From contig CM067374.1 of the NCBI GenBank assembly GCA_034401795.1, forward strand, positions 97,684,860 through 97,748,859: a DNA stretch of 64,000 nt, read 5' to 3'. This DNA comes from Chaetoderma sp. LZ-2023a. Lineage: Eukaryota; Mollusca; Caudofoveata; Chaetodermatida; Chaetodermatidae. Under the pieces are notes generated by a model that saw only the letters and a list, made by a program, of their open reading frames with translations, was not told the origin of the DNA and ran no database searches. The position numbers and the translations under genes were made by a program. Below are positions 45,421 to 56,099 of the stretch, one piece after another (position 1 is the stretch's first letter; every line of letters starts with the position of its first letter).

Positions 45421-45869
45421 TCTGAGATAAGGAGAGTCAATTCGATCTGACAAAAAAGCGGAAGTTGACTAACCTGACGGGGGGGGGGGGGTCCTCCCCC
45501 GGAAAATTTGTAAATCTAGATGCTCTCAGAGGCCATCTCCTGCATTTCTGGAGAAAAATATAGGTTTTTCGGTTGGCTGTGAAATTGTTCTATTTTTACC
45601 CATTTTGTCCTGAAAAAGTCAAATAGACTAAGACATTTTCAGGAGAAAATGCATAAAGATAGAACAATTTCATAGTCAACTGTAGGACCCAGAAAATGAG
45701 GACTTAACCACTTATACTCGGTCCTCCATTTAGCAAGGGTTACCCCTTTGGGCACTTTTCGCTCAGATGCCATTTTAGCAACACATCAACTGCTGTCACA
45801 GTCAAGTACAATTAAATTTAAAAGATTTTTCACTTTAGAACACATTAGTCAAAGAAGGCTTGTGATAGT

Positions 45870-46056
45870 TTTCCTGATAAATGTTCACTTGCAGGTCAAG
45901 AGATTATTTTTTGAAGTTTTCCATTGAAATGGCTTATTCAGTAACTGAGACAGTCATTCCCGTGGTAAATTTTCAAAAACAATCTCTTGACCAGCAAATG
46001 GCCATTAACTATTTTTAATTAAAATTTTTAGGCAAATTTGACCATTAAATGGTTAA
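45870..46056. mobile_element. MITE family 2 copy
   Basis: Arms ATGTTCACTTGCAGGTCAAG and CTTGACCAGCAAATGGCCAT; the right end reads AAATTTGACCATTAAATGGTT then AA. The left terminus is not clear. Confidence 0.7.
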
Positions 46057-46079
46057 TTGTAGAACGCGAATATAATGGT

Positions 46080-46880
46080 AACGCGCGTGTTGTCAGGTGT
46101 CTTCTACAGTGCGATTATTTATGAACTTGCTTTCTTCACTTCTATTGTGAGAAAACTCGCCCGCTATTTCATTGGTTTTCTATATACAGCTACCAAGGAA
46201 ATCGCGAGGAAGAATTAGCTTCTTCAGTATCGAAGGCGTGAAAGAACGCGTCTCAAACTTCTGTGAAAATCTCTCACGTAATGTCATTGGATTTTCTAGA
46301 TATAATTATGTCCAACAACCAATGAAATTGTGAGACCAAATTCTCTTCTCACGACAGAAGGTGTGTAAGAACACATCACTAACTCGTGCGCAGTGGCAGA
46401 TTTTGTAGATCCGCCATTGCTAATTTTGCATCGACTCGATCATTTTCAGACTAGCGAAATGACAAGATTTTGAGTGGTATCATTTATCAGATGTTCTATG
46501 CAATTTTATCTGTCATTTATTCACCGTATGACTTAATTTTCAAGTCACTCACAGTCTATATCCCTCATTAGAAATCAGAAAATTCACCAGTATAAAAGGT
46601 TTACACTATTCCCGGGACAATTATTGTAAGACCACCCTCTAGGATGAATTTGCCGGTATGACGCGTTTTGACAGATCACGAATACTGGTAACCAAGGTGA
46701 ATATCGTTTTCACTTAGAAATGTGCAAATGACGCACAAACTCACGCTCGATCGATCTATCGTATTTGAGTGCGATACCAACATTGTTCACTTGTTCTCTT
46801 TTTCCAAAATTTGCAGATTTTCCCCAAAATTCATGTTCAGTAAAAAAATTTTACCCGTCCAGATTTGATTGGACATGACC
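46080..46880. other. No recognisable gene
   Basis: AT-rich DNA with several CATTGG/CCAATG and GAGAAAACTC-like motifs in opposed orientation (46150-46370), perhaps an old hairpin element. No coding support. Confidence 0.4.
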
Positions 46881-47049
46881 GATGTCCGACCATTATTTCA
46901 TACCCTGGCATTGTCAAATTTTTATCAGAATAATCGGCGAGCTTTCTATTTTGTTAGCTAACAAATGCCTGCACAATAAATTAGGCCTATATGGTATACG
47001 GAATCAAGACCCAGTCGCAGATATGCTCGAAAATTCTGTTAATTTCATT

Positions 47050-48605
47050 GTCAATCAGGAGGTAAGCGTATTATTAGCTCACCTGGCCAGAATGGCAGGA
47101 AGTATCCTTAGGGCATAGGGATCCAAGATTGTTCAAACAAAGCCGATTTGGCCGGTGGCCATCTTGGATTTTGGCCGATTTTAGGAAATGGCTTTAAAAA
47201 TCTTATCCGAAACCGCTTGGTGGATTGATTCAAAACTCACGAAATATCATATAGGGCAAGAGCTGAACCAAGTTTGTTCGAAGGAACTTGATTGGCCAAA
47301 TGGGTCGGCGGCCATCTTGGATGACTTAGTTTTCGTAAAAACGACTTATTCTGCAGACCCGCTGAACGGATTGGGCTGAAATTTTGGGAATATGATTATG
47401 GACTAAGGGCCATTAAAGTTTGTTCATGGGAAGTTGATAGGTAAAAAAGATGGCCGCCGTGGACCAATCAAATTTTAGCGTGTTTGACTGCCATATTCAT
47501 TTTTTTTATTTCATGGATTGTGAAGCCGAAATTGGTTTTCTTAACTCCGCTTACTTGTCAGTCAGCTATCGTATAGCGATAACCCTATCTGTCTTCTGTA
47601 TGTCCGTCCATCCATCTGTTTGTCCGTCACCAACAATGGCGGGTCATTTTGTTATTTCTTGACGGATTGACACCAAACTTGGTCACAATGTTAATGACGG
47701 CATCTAATATCTGTGTTGTGAAAATGAAACTGATAGGGCGTCAAATGCCAGAGTTACCACTCCTTAAATATTTGCAGTCTCACTTTCATAGGGCAAATGG
47801 TTTGTTCCCACCATCTTATCACCATGTCAGATTTTATTGCCAAACTAGATATTAAATTCCAATTAACAGATTAACCTTTCCAATACTGCAGAAATATTTA
47901 AGATATGTATTATGTGCTCTGACATCTATGCTCTTAAAAATATTTGAAATGTATTTGATTGAAATTTGTTGCTGCCTTTGGTAGCAATGTCAAATTATTT
48001 TCTAAATCAACTCCAGCTCACCCTACCCCTGCTGCTAACTTGGTGATTCAGCCAGATGTGCATGTGTTAAATGGATTGTGTGGTGGTGGGGAATAACCTG
48101 CTATAAAGACCACCTACCTGCCTTTAGAGACCATTTTCTTCAAATTGTATTTAAACCTCTAGTAAGCGTCTGACTGAGTTTTTGCAGACGACATATTCCA
48201 AAGGTTATATCTCTGAACGTGATAAATATTTTGAAAACAATTGGACTGAAAGTTGTTGGTGGCTAAGCCACCAACAACTTTCAGTCCAATTGTTTTCAAA
48301 ATATTCAACAAGTCAAGAGCTTTTGAAAATTGAAATTATTGGCTGCACTGGCTTGCAGCAGTGGGACAGTTAAGAAACGAGCTGTTGTTAGCACTGATAT
48401 CATCTATTTTCACTTAAACATTGTTCAAAATCACTAATGCAAAAAAAACCAGTCCGGAGATTGTTGTCAATATCTCGAAAACTAAATCATTTGACTGAAA
48501 GTCATTGGAAGTGACACCGATAGATGTAAAACTTAAGTAAGATTAGTTTGATATGCCAATGTTCCAGGTGAGCGATACAGGCCCATTGGGCCTCTTGTTC
48601 TATTC
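47050..48605 (+). repeat. Third copy of the ~150-bp tandem family, disrupted
   Basis: Units with CGGTGGCCATCTTGGATTTT (47150) and GGCGGCCATCTTGGATGAC (47310), then TATGTCCGTCCATCCATCTG (47600) and a terminus CCAGGTGAGCGATACAGGCC followed by CATTGGGCCTCTTG (48565-48598). GGCCCATTGGGCC is a small hairpin next to the end. Family 1 hairpins are inserted at about 47930 and 48225. Confidence 0.6.
48225..48305. repeat. 81-bp near-perfect palindrome (MITE family 1)
   Basis: Symmetric about 48265 with no mismatch except the unavoidable central base. Arms contain AAATATTTTGAAAACAATTG and AACTTTCAGTCCAATTGTTT. Youngest-looking hairpin of the family. Confidence 0.9.
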
Positions 48606-48759
48606 ACGGTAGGCATGTCAAAGGCGATCGTGCATGTGCTGGTCGACTGCTTGATCTTTGTGAACATATTTCACTCTGAAATCGGCCTCTATAGGCCTAA
48701 CTAATTGTGTATGCACTTGCTCGCAAACAAAACAGGAAGTCCACTGATTATTCTGAGTA

Positions 48760-49300
48760 AAGTTTGATAACGCTATTGCTGCCTGAGTAAGAAATGATTG
48801 TCAATAAAGTTGCGTGAAATATCTTCAGCAAGTCATGCAACGTTGACTACACTGCTGATTATTTTGAGAACAATTTGATTGAAAGTTGTTGCGTCAACGA
48901 TTTTCAGCCAAACTTATCAAATCTTTATCTAGTGACAATTGTATTATCAGCTGATTATATTGACAACAATTTGACGGAAAGTTGTTGCTGCTAAAGGCAG
49001 CAGCAGTTTTCAGTAAACCTGTTATAAATATATTTGTTGACACTTGCACCACAGGAAATATACACAACTGGTATTGAACTATGCTATGCACATCTATGAG
49101 CTCGCCTTGAAAGCCACCAGAAGAATGACTAGCATTAGTGTTACGAGAATGGTTTTATACGAACAATTGCTCCGGCGAAGACAAGAGAGTCTGAAATAAT
49201 GGCACCAGCAAATATCAATCTAAAATGGCGGCTACGATTCTAGTTAGTTAAAGTGCCCATAAATTAACTATCTTTTAAGAATAGATGAGAACTTGAAGCT
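48760..49300 (-). repeat. Right arm of the large inverted repeat
   Basis: Reverse complement of 44860-45420. The donor-equivalent position reads GCTTTCAAG|GCGAGC on the minus strand, a weaker GC-type donor. Confidence 0.8.
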
Positions 49301-49319
49301 TAAAAACATGAAATTGAAA

Positions 49320-50085
49320 AATGTTCACTAACCATTAAAGGGTTATGGACTAGCTTTTGCTAAAATAAGAAACAATAGCTGGGTATTTTGAAAATCAAAA
49401 CTGGAAGGGATGGCAGCATGAGGCAGCACTTGGTATTACACCACAAAAACATCTTTTTAACTCTGGTTTATGAGTTACCAGTTTTCGTGTCAAATACTCC
49501 CATTTTTGAGGTATTACAATTCATGCCTATTTAATATCATCAATCAAAACCATGCTTTTGAATAAAAAAACCCCTTAGTACTCGCTTATTAATATTTAGT
49601 GCCTACATGAAAATAATAATTTAATATTGAATTTTCGTAAATTCTTGGTCTTTCAGTGAGATTTTCAAATTCGTTTCTCAGCCTCTTATATAGAGGTTTG
49701 GGTTCTTTAGCGGATTTCCATATCTAGAGATCTCTTATTAAGTACGTTTATTATCTAAGCATCAGATGAACGGATTTCTCTATTTCGTGATTCTATAAAG
49801 AATTAGTCTGATTAAGATGAGAGTCGTAATTCTTGCGGCCATTTTCGTTAATGGGGGAATCTCGCGTCTTTCACGACCAGGCATGAATTACGTCTTTTGT
49901 TGACTACGGCTTTGGTTTCTTTTAAAGCCTGTTATGGACTTCCGGTAAGTCTCAGTCTAAAGCCCATATAAGTCTTGAGGGGGTGCATTACTCTCATGCA
50001 GTGGCGTCGGTGATGGAAGTTACCGATTATTCATCCCATGCAGGTATAGCCAGTATGTTTAGAGATCTTCGATCTCTATGTCCGC
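49320..50085. other. No recognisable gene
   Basis: Short frames only. The last 250 bp before 50086 may be the 5' flank or terminal repeat of the DIRS-like material, since 50086-50270 recurs at the start of that region. That is inference only. Confidence 0.35.
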
Positions 50086-50270
50086 TCCCGTTATTGCTCC
50101 TGGCTTGTCCGGGCAAGCGGGTTCTAAATCCGGTATTGCTGGTGGTTTGACCGGGCGTCCGGATATGAGCTGTGTGATTGTTTTGGCTTGACTGGACATT
50201 CGGAGTCTCTTTTTCATCTGGGTGTTTTCATTTTATTTTTCCACTTATTTTTACATCCATTTCAAGCCCT
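50086..50270 (+). repeat. Direct repeat copy 1 (partner 52973-53165)
   Basis: About 185 bp almost identical to 52973-53165, with a coding-like phase reading VIAPGLSGQAGSKSGIAG and LTGRPDM. Probably part of the same retroelement family as the material at 53-58 kb, whose start it may mark. Confidence 0.85.
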
Positions 50271-50639
50271 CAAAATTTCAAATATTTGTGAGACCCATTT
50301 TCGGGTCCCGTGTTTTCAGGTCTGCATAGCCAATTGTTCGGTTGCGCAAAATCAGTTGGCGTAACCAATTGGTTGCGCAAATTGGTTACGCCATTTTTTA
50401 TCCAAACCTGCTTTATGTGAACATATTTTATCTGTATATTAAATTTATAATGAATTTAAAGTGCATGTTGCTGAATTATCATTAGCATATGGATTATAGC
50501 ATGGACTTATCCACCAATTACCTAATTTACAGATAAAATATGTTTAGTTACTCAACTATTGACCTCATAATCAATTACATCACATATAGGTTGATGTCAC
50601 CAGTCACTATTATAATTGACAGACAGTACTAACTCTCAT

Positions 50640-50840
50640 AGTAGTCTGTCAGTAAGTATTAATTGTATGTCTTTGCAATTTAATAAACATTCTGTTGATT
50701 GTTTTGAGGGGAAGTGTGTTTCAAAGTATTCACCAGGTTAGCTGTATAGTTACCATGAAATTGAGATTCTGGGACAAAGCTTGGAGCATAGCTTAGCTAG
50801 AAATGGGTGGGGAATAACTAAAAGTGGATTCATCCATTGT
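50640..50840. mobile_element. MITE family 1 copy, reverse and diverged
   Basis: TTAATAAACATTCTGTTGATT, then CATAGCTTAGCTAGAAATGG and GGTGGGGAATAAC match the reverse complement of the family body. Termini not resolved. Confidence 0.5.
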
Positions 50841-50904
50841 GATATAAGTACTGTAATATTTCTCAAATAAATTTGTCAAAAAGCAGATTGAGTTTTTGTT
50901 TTAT

Positions 50905-51060
50905 GTCCATTCATTCGTTCCATTTCCAGACCAAGAAGAATATTTTGGAAAATTTACCCCTGAAATTACAAGCTCGATAACCGAGCCAGTCATTCAGTGT
51001 TAAGTCTCCAAAAACAAAACTGCTTTGGTCTGCAAATGTACATTTTCTCTGCCAGAATAT
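50905..51060. mobile_element. MITE family 2 copy, diverged
   Basis: CCATTTCCAGACCAAGAAG then GAGCCAGTCATTCAG, with TTTGGTCTGCAAATGTACAT as the opposing arm. Its right arm is included in the tandem duplication that starts at 51000. Confidence 0.6.
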
Positions 51061-51621
51061 CTGTATTTGTATGACAACACTCATTGATAACATCTTTCCA
51101 GCTTGTAACAATTCAGGGTTCATACACCTTGGGCACAATAAAATTCCATACTTTTTCCAAACATATATTTCAAAATTCTAGACCCACTATAATAATTAGT
51201 GACTAATGACCCAGTATGTATAAATATTTTAAAACCCTCCTCCCACCCCACCCACAAACCCCACTACAAAAACAAAGAATTGAATATCTTACATTGTTGT
51301 GGCTTACCTAGTTAAGTCTCCAAAAACAAAACTGCTTTGGTCTGCAAATGTACATTTTCTCTGCCAGAATATCTGTATTTGTATGACAACACTCATTGAT
51401 AACATCTTTCCAGCTTGTAACAATTCAGGGTTCATACACCTTGGGCACAATAAAATTCCATACTTTTTCCAAACATATATTTCAAAATTCTAAACCCGCT
51501 ATAATAATTAGTGACTAATGACCCAGTATGTATAAATATTTTAAAACCCTCCCACCCCACCCACAAACCCCACTACAAAAACAAAGAATTGAATATCTTA
51601 CATTGTTGTGGCTTACCTAGT
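51000..51621. repeat. 312-bp segment duplicated in tandem
   Basis: 51000-51311 and 51312-51621 are nearly identical. The differences I saw are a 3-bp indel in CCCTCCTCCCACC and a few substitutions. Noncoding. Confidence 0.93.
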
Positions 51622-51654
51622 TGAGCAACCCTCTCCAGCACACCCACCACCACC

Positions 51655-51725
51655 TTGAAAGCAATGGCTTCCAGTTATATTATTTTCAAAATATTTAAAA
51701 GAATATGCTTTAATTTGTAAAGAAT
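51655..51725. repeat. Partial MITE family 1 hairpin arm
   Basis: GAAAGCAATGGCTTCCAGT then ATTTTCAAAATATTTAAAAG matches one arm of 36536-36652; the other arm is missing. Confidence 0.5.
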
Positions 51726-51729
51726 TCCA

Positions 51730-52970
51730 CCTGTATCAAAGAACTACCGTCTTAATTGCTCCAAAAACAACAGGGGTTGAAATGTTTATAAAATTGTACC
51801 TGTGACGGGTAGATTTCTTTGTAACTGTTACCAAATATTTGTACTTGTACAAGCAGCGTACATTTCTAATATAAAACAATAACCCGCAAGTCCGCCACAA
51901 TAAAAAGCGTAACCAGCTCTAAGGCATTTAGTAGATAGCTTGACCCTTCTTAACTTGTACGCTTTAAACTGACAATTTAGTGCAAGTGCGATTTACTTGA
52001 AAATAAGAGTTACTACGCAACGGTTTTCCTGACATATAGTCCTGTTTTCTCTGTCGCTCCAAAGCAATGAACCACTTAAATATCGGGTGGTATTACTGTC
52101 AGAACCTTCCAATAATAATATATTGGGTCATATAACCCGTCGCACAGAGATTGGTTGAAATAAATCATGTGATTAATTCGTTATGAATGACAACAAGGCA
52201 CGTGATCAAAATGTTACTACGATAGTAATTTTCATTCATGCCTATTGAAATCGGATGTCCCACGAGCCAATCAGAAACTACGAGTGCGCATTATCGGTTG
52301 TTATTAACTACGACTGTGCAGTCACGCAAGATTTCTCATTACCAGTGTATTAGCAGACCCCCCCTCTAGGCTGATTCATGACAATTTTTATTGTTGAAAT
52401 TAGTAACCGGGATCGTGGCGTTCTGTAAGAATGGAATGTTTACGTTTTTGGAAGCATTTATTTACGAGAATCCAGTTGGATTCCCGTATTTTTCAATTTC
52501 GGGAATATTACGAGAATCCCGTCGAATTTCGAGGCATGAATTATTGTGTCTCATGGTCAAATACACACTGACACAGTAGCTAGGATCTATGAATGTAACA
52601 GTTTAATTTAAAAGATAAATTCTTAAACAGGTGTCTCTACAAGCCAACTGAAACTCAAGGAGAATATACTGTGAGACTCACTCAACAATGCTTGTCTTCC
52701 TATGTTATATCGGGATCCAATCGCGTATATAAAATAATACATCGGGAACATGCCAGCCGATGGCTGCACGTACTTGCATGCAACGGTTTATAATTATAAT
52801 TAAACAGTCCGTTGTTGATGCATAACATGTAGCGAGACTATTTCCCGGCTTATGTAGTAATGCTAGCGGAAATACAACGGAAGTTTGTCTCTGACACATA
52901 CGCACTGTCGCTTATTTAAAGAATTTTGCAGACATATGTTATCGATCTTTTAGATGTTTGAAAATGCTAA
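51730..52970. other. No recognisable gene
   Basis: Short frames and no motif I can identify. The boxes CCAATCAG (52265) and GTTGAAATA do not form a clear promoter. Confidence 0.45.
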
Positions 52971-52972
52971 AT

Positions 52973-53165
52973 TCCGTTATTGCTCCTGGCTTGTCCGGGC
53001 AAGCGGGTTCTAAATCCGGTATTGCTGCGGGTTTGACCGGGCGTCCGGATATGAGCTCTGTGATTGTTTTGGCTTGGCTTGACATTCACTCGAGTCTCAC
53101 TCTCTTTTTCATCTGGCTGTTTTCATTTTATTTCTCCACTTATTTTTACATCCGTTTCCGGTAGT
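52973..53165 (+). repeat. Direct repeat copy 2 (partner 50086-50270)
   Basis: See copy 1. Here it runs directly into the ~100-bp tandem array, which supports it being the 5' end of the same element. Confidence 0.85.
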
Positions 53166-54690
53166 AAGTTCTGGTATGAGAGGTGCTTTTCCGGGTCTGT
53201 TAGATCTGACCACACATCAGCTATCTATTTCCGGTTCCGGTTCTTTTCCTCTTCCGTTCCCGGTAGTAGTGTATCTGCTTCTGGTAGGAGAGATGATTTC
53301 AGGGTCTGTTAGATCCTGCTAAGCATCTGTTATCATTTTCTGGTTCCGGTTCCGCTCCATTTCTGGTAGTAGTGTTTCTGCTTCCGGTAGGAGAGATTAT
53401 TTTTTTTCCGGATCTGATAGATCTGGCCTAGCATCAGAACTTTATTCATTTCCGGTTATGGTCTTTCCTCTTCCTTGTCCGGTAGTAGTTGTTCTGCTTC
53501 CGGTTGGAGAGTTGATTTTCCAGGTCTGTTAGATTCTGCTAATAATCTATTATCAATTTCTGGTTCCGCTTCCGTTTCCGGTAGTGGTGTATCTGCTTCC
53601 GGTTGGAGAGATGATTTTCCAGGTCTGCTAGATCCTGCTAATCATCTGTTTTCTATATCCGGTTCCTCTTCACTTCCTGTAGTAGTATATCTGCTTCCGG
53701 TAGGAGTGATGATTTTACAGGTCTGTTAGTTCCTGCTAATCATCTATTATCAATTTCCGGTTCCGCTTCCGTTTCCGGTAGTGGTGTATCTGCTTCCGGT
53801 TGGAGAGATGATTTTCTAGGTCTGCTAGATCCTGCTAATCATCTGTTTTCTATATCCGGTTCCTCTTCACTTCCGGTAGTAGTGTATCTGCTTCCGGTAG
53901 GAGTGATGATTTTGCAGGTTTGTTAGATCCTGCTAATCATCTATTATCAATTTCCGGTTCCGCTTCAGCTTCCGTTTCCGGTGGTAGTGTATCTGCTTCC
54001 GGAAGGAGACATTATTTTCCAGATCTGTTTGATCTGGCCATGCTTCTGTTTTAAAATTCTGGTTCTGGTTCCTCTTCTGTTTCCGCTAGTAGTGTATCTG
54101 CTTCCGCTAGGAGAGACGATTTTCTGGATCTGTTAGATCTGGCCTATCATCTGTTATCATTTCCAGTTCCGGTTTTGCCCCTTTTCTGTTTCCAGTAGTA
54201 GTAGTGTTTCTGCTTCCGGTATGAAAGGTGCTTGTCATGGTCTGTTAGATCCGGTCAAACATCCGTTATTTATTTCTGAGTACGGTTATTTCACGTCAGT
54301 TATTGTAGTGGTGTTGAGAAAATGCTACAAGTTTGAGAGGTGCTTTCCGGGTTTGTTAGATCCGGTCAAGCTTCTGTCTTCATTTTCTGATTCCAGTTTT
54401 TTCATTTCCGAGTATCTACTTCCGGTAGGAGGGGTGCTTTTCCAGGTCTGTTAGATCCTGACTAGCATCATACTTCCAGTTCCGGTTTCGTTGCGTCTGT
54501 TTCTGGTAGTAGTGCTTCTACTACAGGTATGAGAAGTTTATTTCCGGATCTGTTAGATCCGGCTTAACTTCCAACTACCGTTTCCGGTTCCGTTTTTGTT
54601 TTATCACTTTCCGGTAGTAGTGCTTTCACATCCGGTTTGAGAGGTGTTGTCTGGGTCTGTTAGATCTGGATAGATACCTAATTCCGTTTC
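53165..54690 (+). repeat. Tandem array of ~98-116-bp units, possibly coding in origin
   Basis: About 14 units share TCTGCTTCCGGT(A/T)GGAG and GGTCTGTTAGATCCTG then CTTCCGTTTCCGGTAGT. In one phase several units read SGSGVSASGWRDDFPGLLDP then ANHL, but stops and phase changes break most units. It could be a repeated N-terminal region of a retroelement gag, since it precedes DIRS-type sequence on the same strand, or a satellite that happens to be open. Confidence 0.7.
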
Positions 54691-54719
54691 CAGTTTATCA
54701 GCTTTTATTTTTATTCTAT

Positions 54720-55570
54720 GGTTAGAATCTCTTTAGTCTTGCTTTCCCTTTCTCTTTTCGTTTTTCTGTTTATAATAGTCTTGCTTTTATGTATTAGGTT
54801 TCCCTTTTTTCATCTTATCTTTTTCTCCTCTTTTTCTTCTAATTGTTTCCTTTTTTATTCTTTATCTTCTTCTTCACTGTGGTCATCTATATCCTATTGT
54901 GTCTGTTTTTTCTTTCTCAATATCTAGTTTTCTATTCATTGTCTCTGGTTTAGTCTGTTTTTGTGTCTTCGTTGTATCACTCTTCTGTTTCCGCTGGTCT
55001 TTCTATTCCTGGGTCAGTCGAGATCAGGGATCTGAGGAAGTTTTCCCGATAAGTGCCTATTCGGATTATTTGTCCTCCGCTCTTTAATGCATGGCTTCTT
55101 GTCTCTCTCTTCCTCTTCTCGGTGAGTCCTTTCGTGTCTCTCTTCTTGTTCTCCTAGCATACTGTCTTCCATTCTTCGGCTTTTCTTCGCTGGGTTTCTC
55201 ATTTTCCTTTTCCAGTTTATCCTATTCTTGCTCTTCGTATCATGTTTCTTTCTTCTTTTTTCTAATCTGTTCCTTTTAATTCTTTTCTTCTCTCTTATTT
55301 TTCTATTTTCCCTTCATCTTTATTCATCTAGATCTAATTTTTTTCGAATTTTTCATTCTCAGTAGTTAGTTTTCTATTTGCTGTCTGGTTTAGTGTTCGC
55401 TTTGTTTTTGTAATCTGGGATTCCTCGTTCAATCACTTTTCTATTTCCGTTGTTTTTTCTATTGTCTCTAGATTCTATTCTTGGATCAGTCGAGGTTCTA
55501 ACCTGAGAAGGGTTTTTCCCTTCCGGGGTTGCTCGGACGATTGGTCCTCGTTTCTTTATTGGTTTTACTA
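54720..55570 (-). repeat. Tandem duplication (~470-bp period) downstream of the Penelope endonuclease
   Basis: 54780-55090 and 55200-55565 are diverged direct copies. Both have pyrimidine-rich left parts, GGTTTAGT, then TCAGTCGAG(A/G)T...CTGAG(G)AAG and a small hairpin (GAAGGGTTTTTCCCTTC at about 55505 in one copy). On the minus strand they lie 3' of the endonuclease. This fits the tandem or pseudo-LTR arrangement known for Penelope-like elements; that link is inferred. Confidence 0.55.
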
Positions 55571-55590
55571 CCAAAGGTAGATGATGGTTA

Positions 55591-56010
55591 TCAATCAGCG
55601 TGATTGATGCCGATTGGGTCCATACAATGTAGTTGATGGATCCATAATTTTTCACGGTCCTTGCGGAAAGCTGTGGCTTCCGTGCTATCAGGATCGTGAC
55701 ATAACACTTCGATGATTCTGTGGTTGACATCTGTGGGTCCGTGGTTAGGGAGATTAAAATGTTGTGCTACAGGCGTGTCTTTGTTGTTTTTAATGTCCCT
55801 CATATGTTCTTTGATTCGAACTTGGAATTCCCGTTTAGTTTCACCTACATATTGTTTACGGCATTGGTTACAGGTAAGTAGGTAGATAACATTCATTGTG
55901 TGACAGAATGTTTTTGTTTTGATGAAATATTTTAGCCCAGTGTGCGAGCTTTTGAAACTTTGTGCTGTTCATGTTTTTACAAAATAAGCAGTTATTTTTG
56001 GCGCATGGAT
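55591..56010 (-). pseudogene. Penelope-like element GIY-YIG endonuclease domain
   Basis: The 101-residue frame (55896-55591) begins MNVIYLLTCNQCRKQYVGET, then FQVRIKEH, HFNLPNHG and REKLWIHQLHCMDPIGIN. It shows the V/G-I-Y and Y-V/I-G pair separated by the C-x2-C insert typical of Penelope endonucleases, the catalytic Arg and His of R-x3-H, and the Glu of R-E-x-L-W. Just upstream, in another phase, NNCLFCKNMNSTKF (about 55970-56010) matches the Cys-rich linker that precedes the domain. The reverse transcriptase expected further upstream is absent; the sequence passes into plus-strand DIRS material. At least one frameshift (about 55940) makes it a remnant. Confidence 0.85.
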
Positions 56011-56099
56011 GTGGCTCGTTTCTTTATTGGTTTCCTTCTGGTCTCTCTCTTTTTCTTCAGGATGAGTTTTTTCTCGTCTGCCCAATTTTTCTTGTTCTA

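Noticed and set aside
54718..55279. Very hydrophobic plus-strand frames (Phe, Ser and Leu-rich) suggesting membrane proteins
   Set aside because: They come from the pyrimidine-rich strand of the tandem 3' region; no start context, and the repeated unit explains the composition.
55480..55570. Hammerhead ribozyme in the Penelope 3' tandem units
   Set aside because: I looked for CTGANGA followed by a stem and GAAA on both strands. One copy has CTGAGGA, but no GAAA box or proper stem follows.
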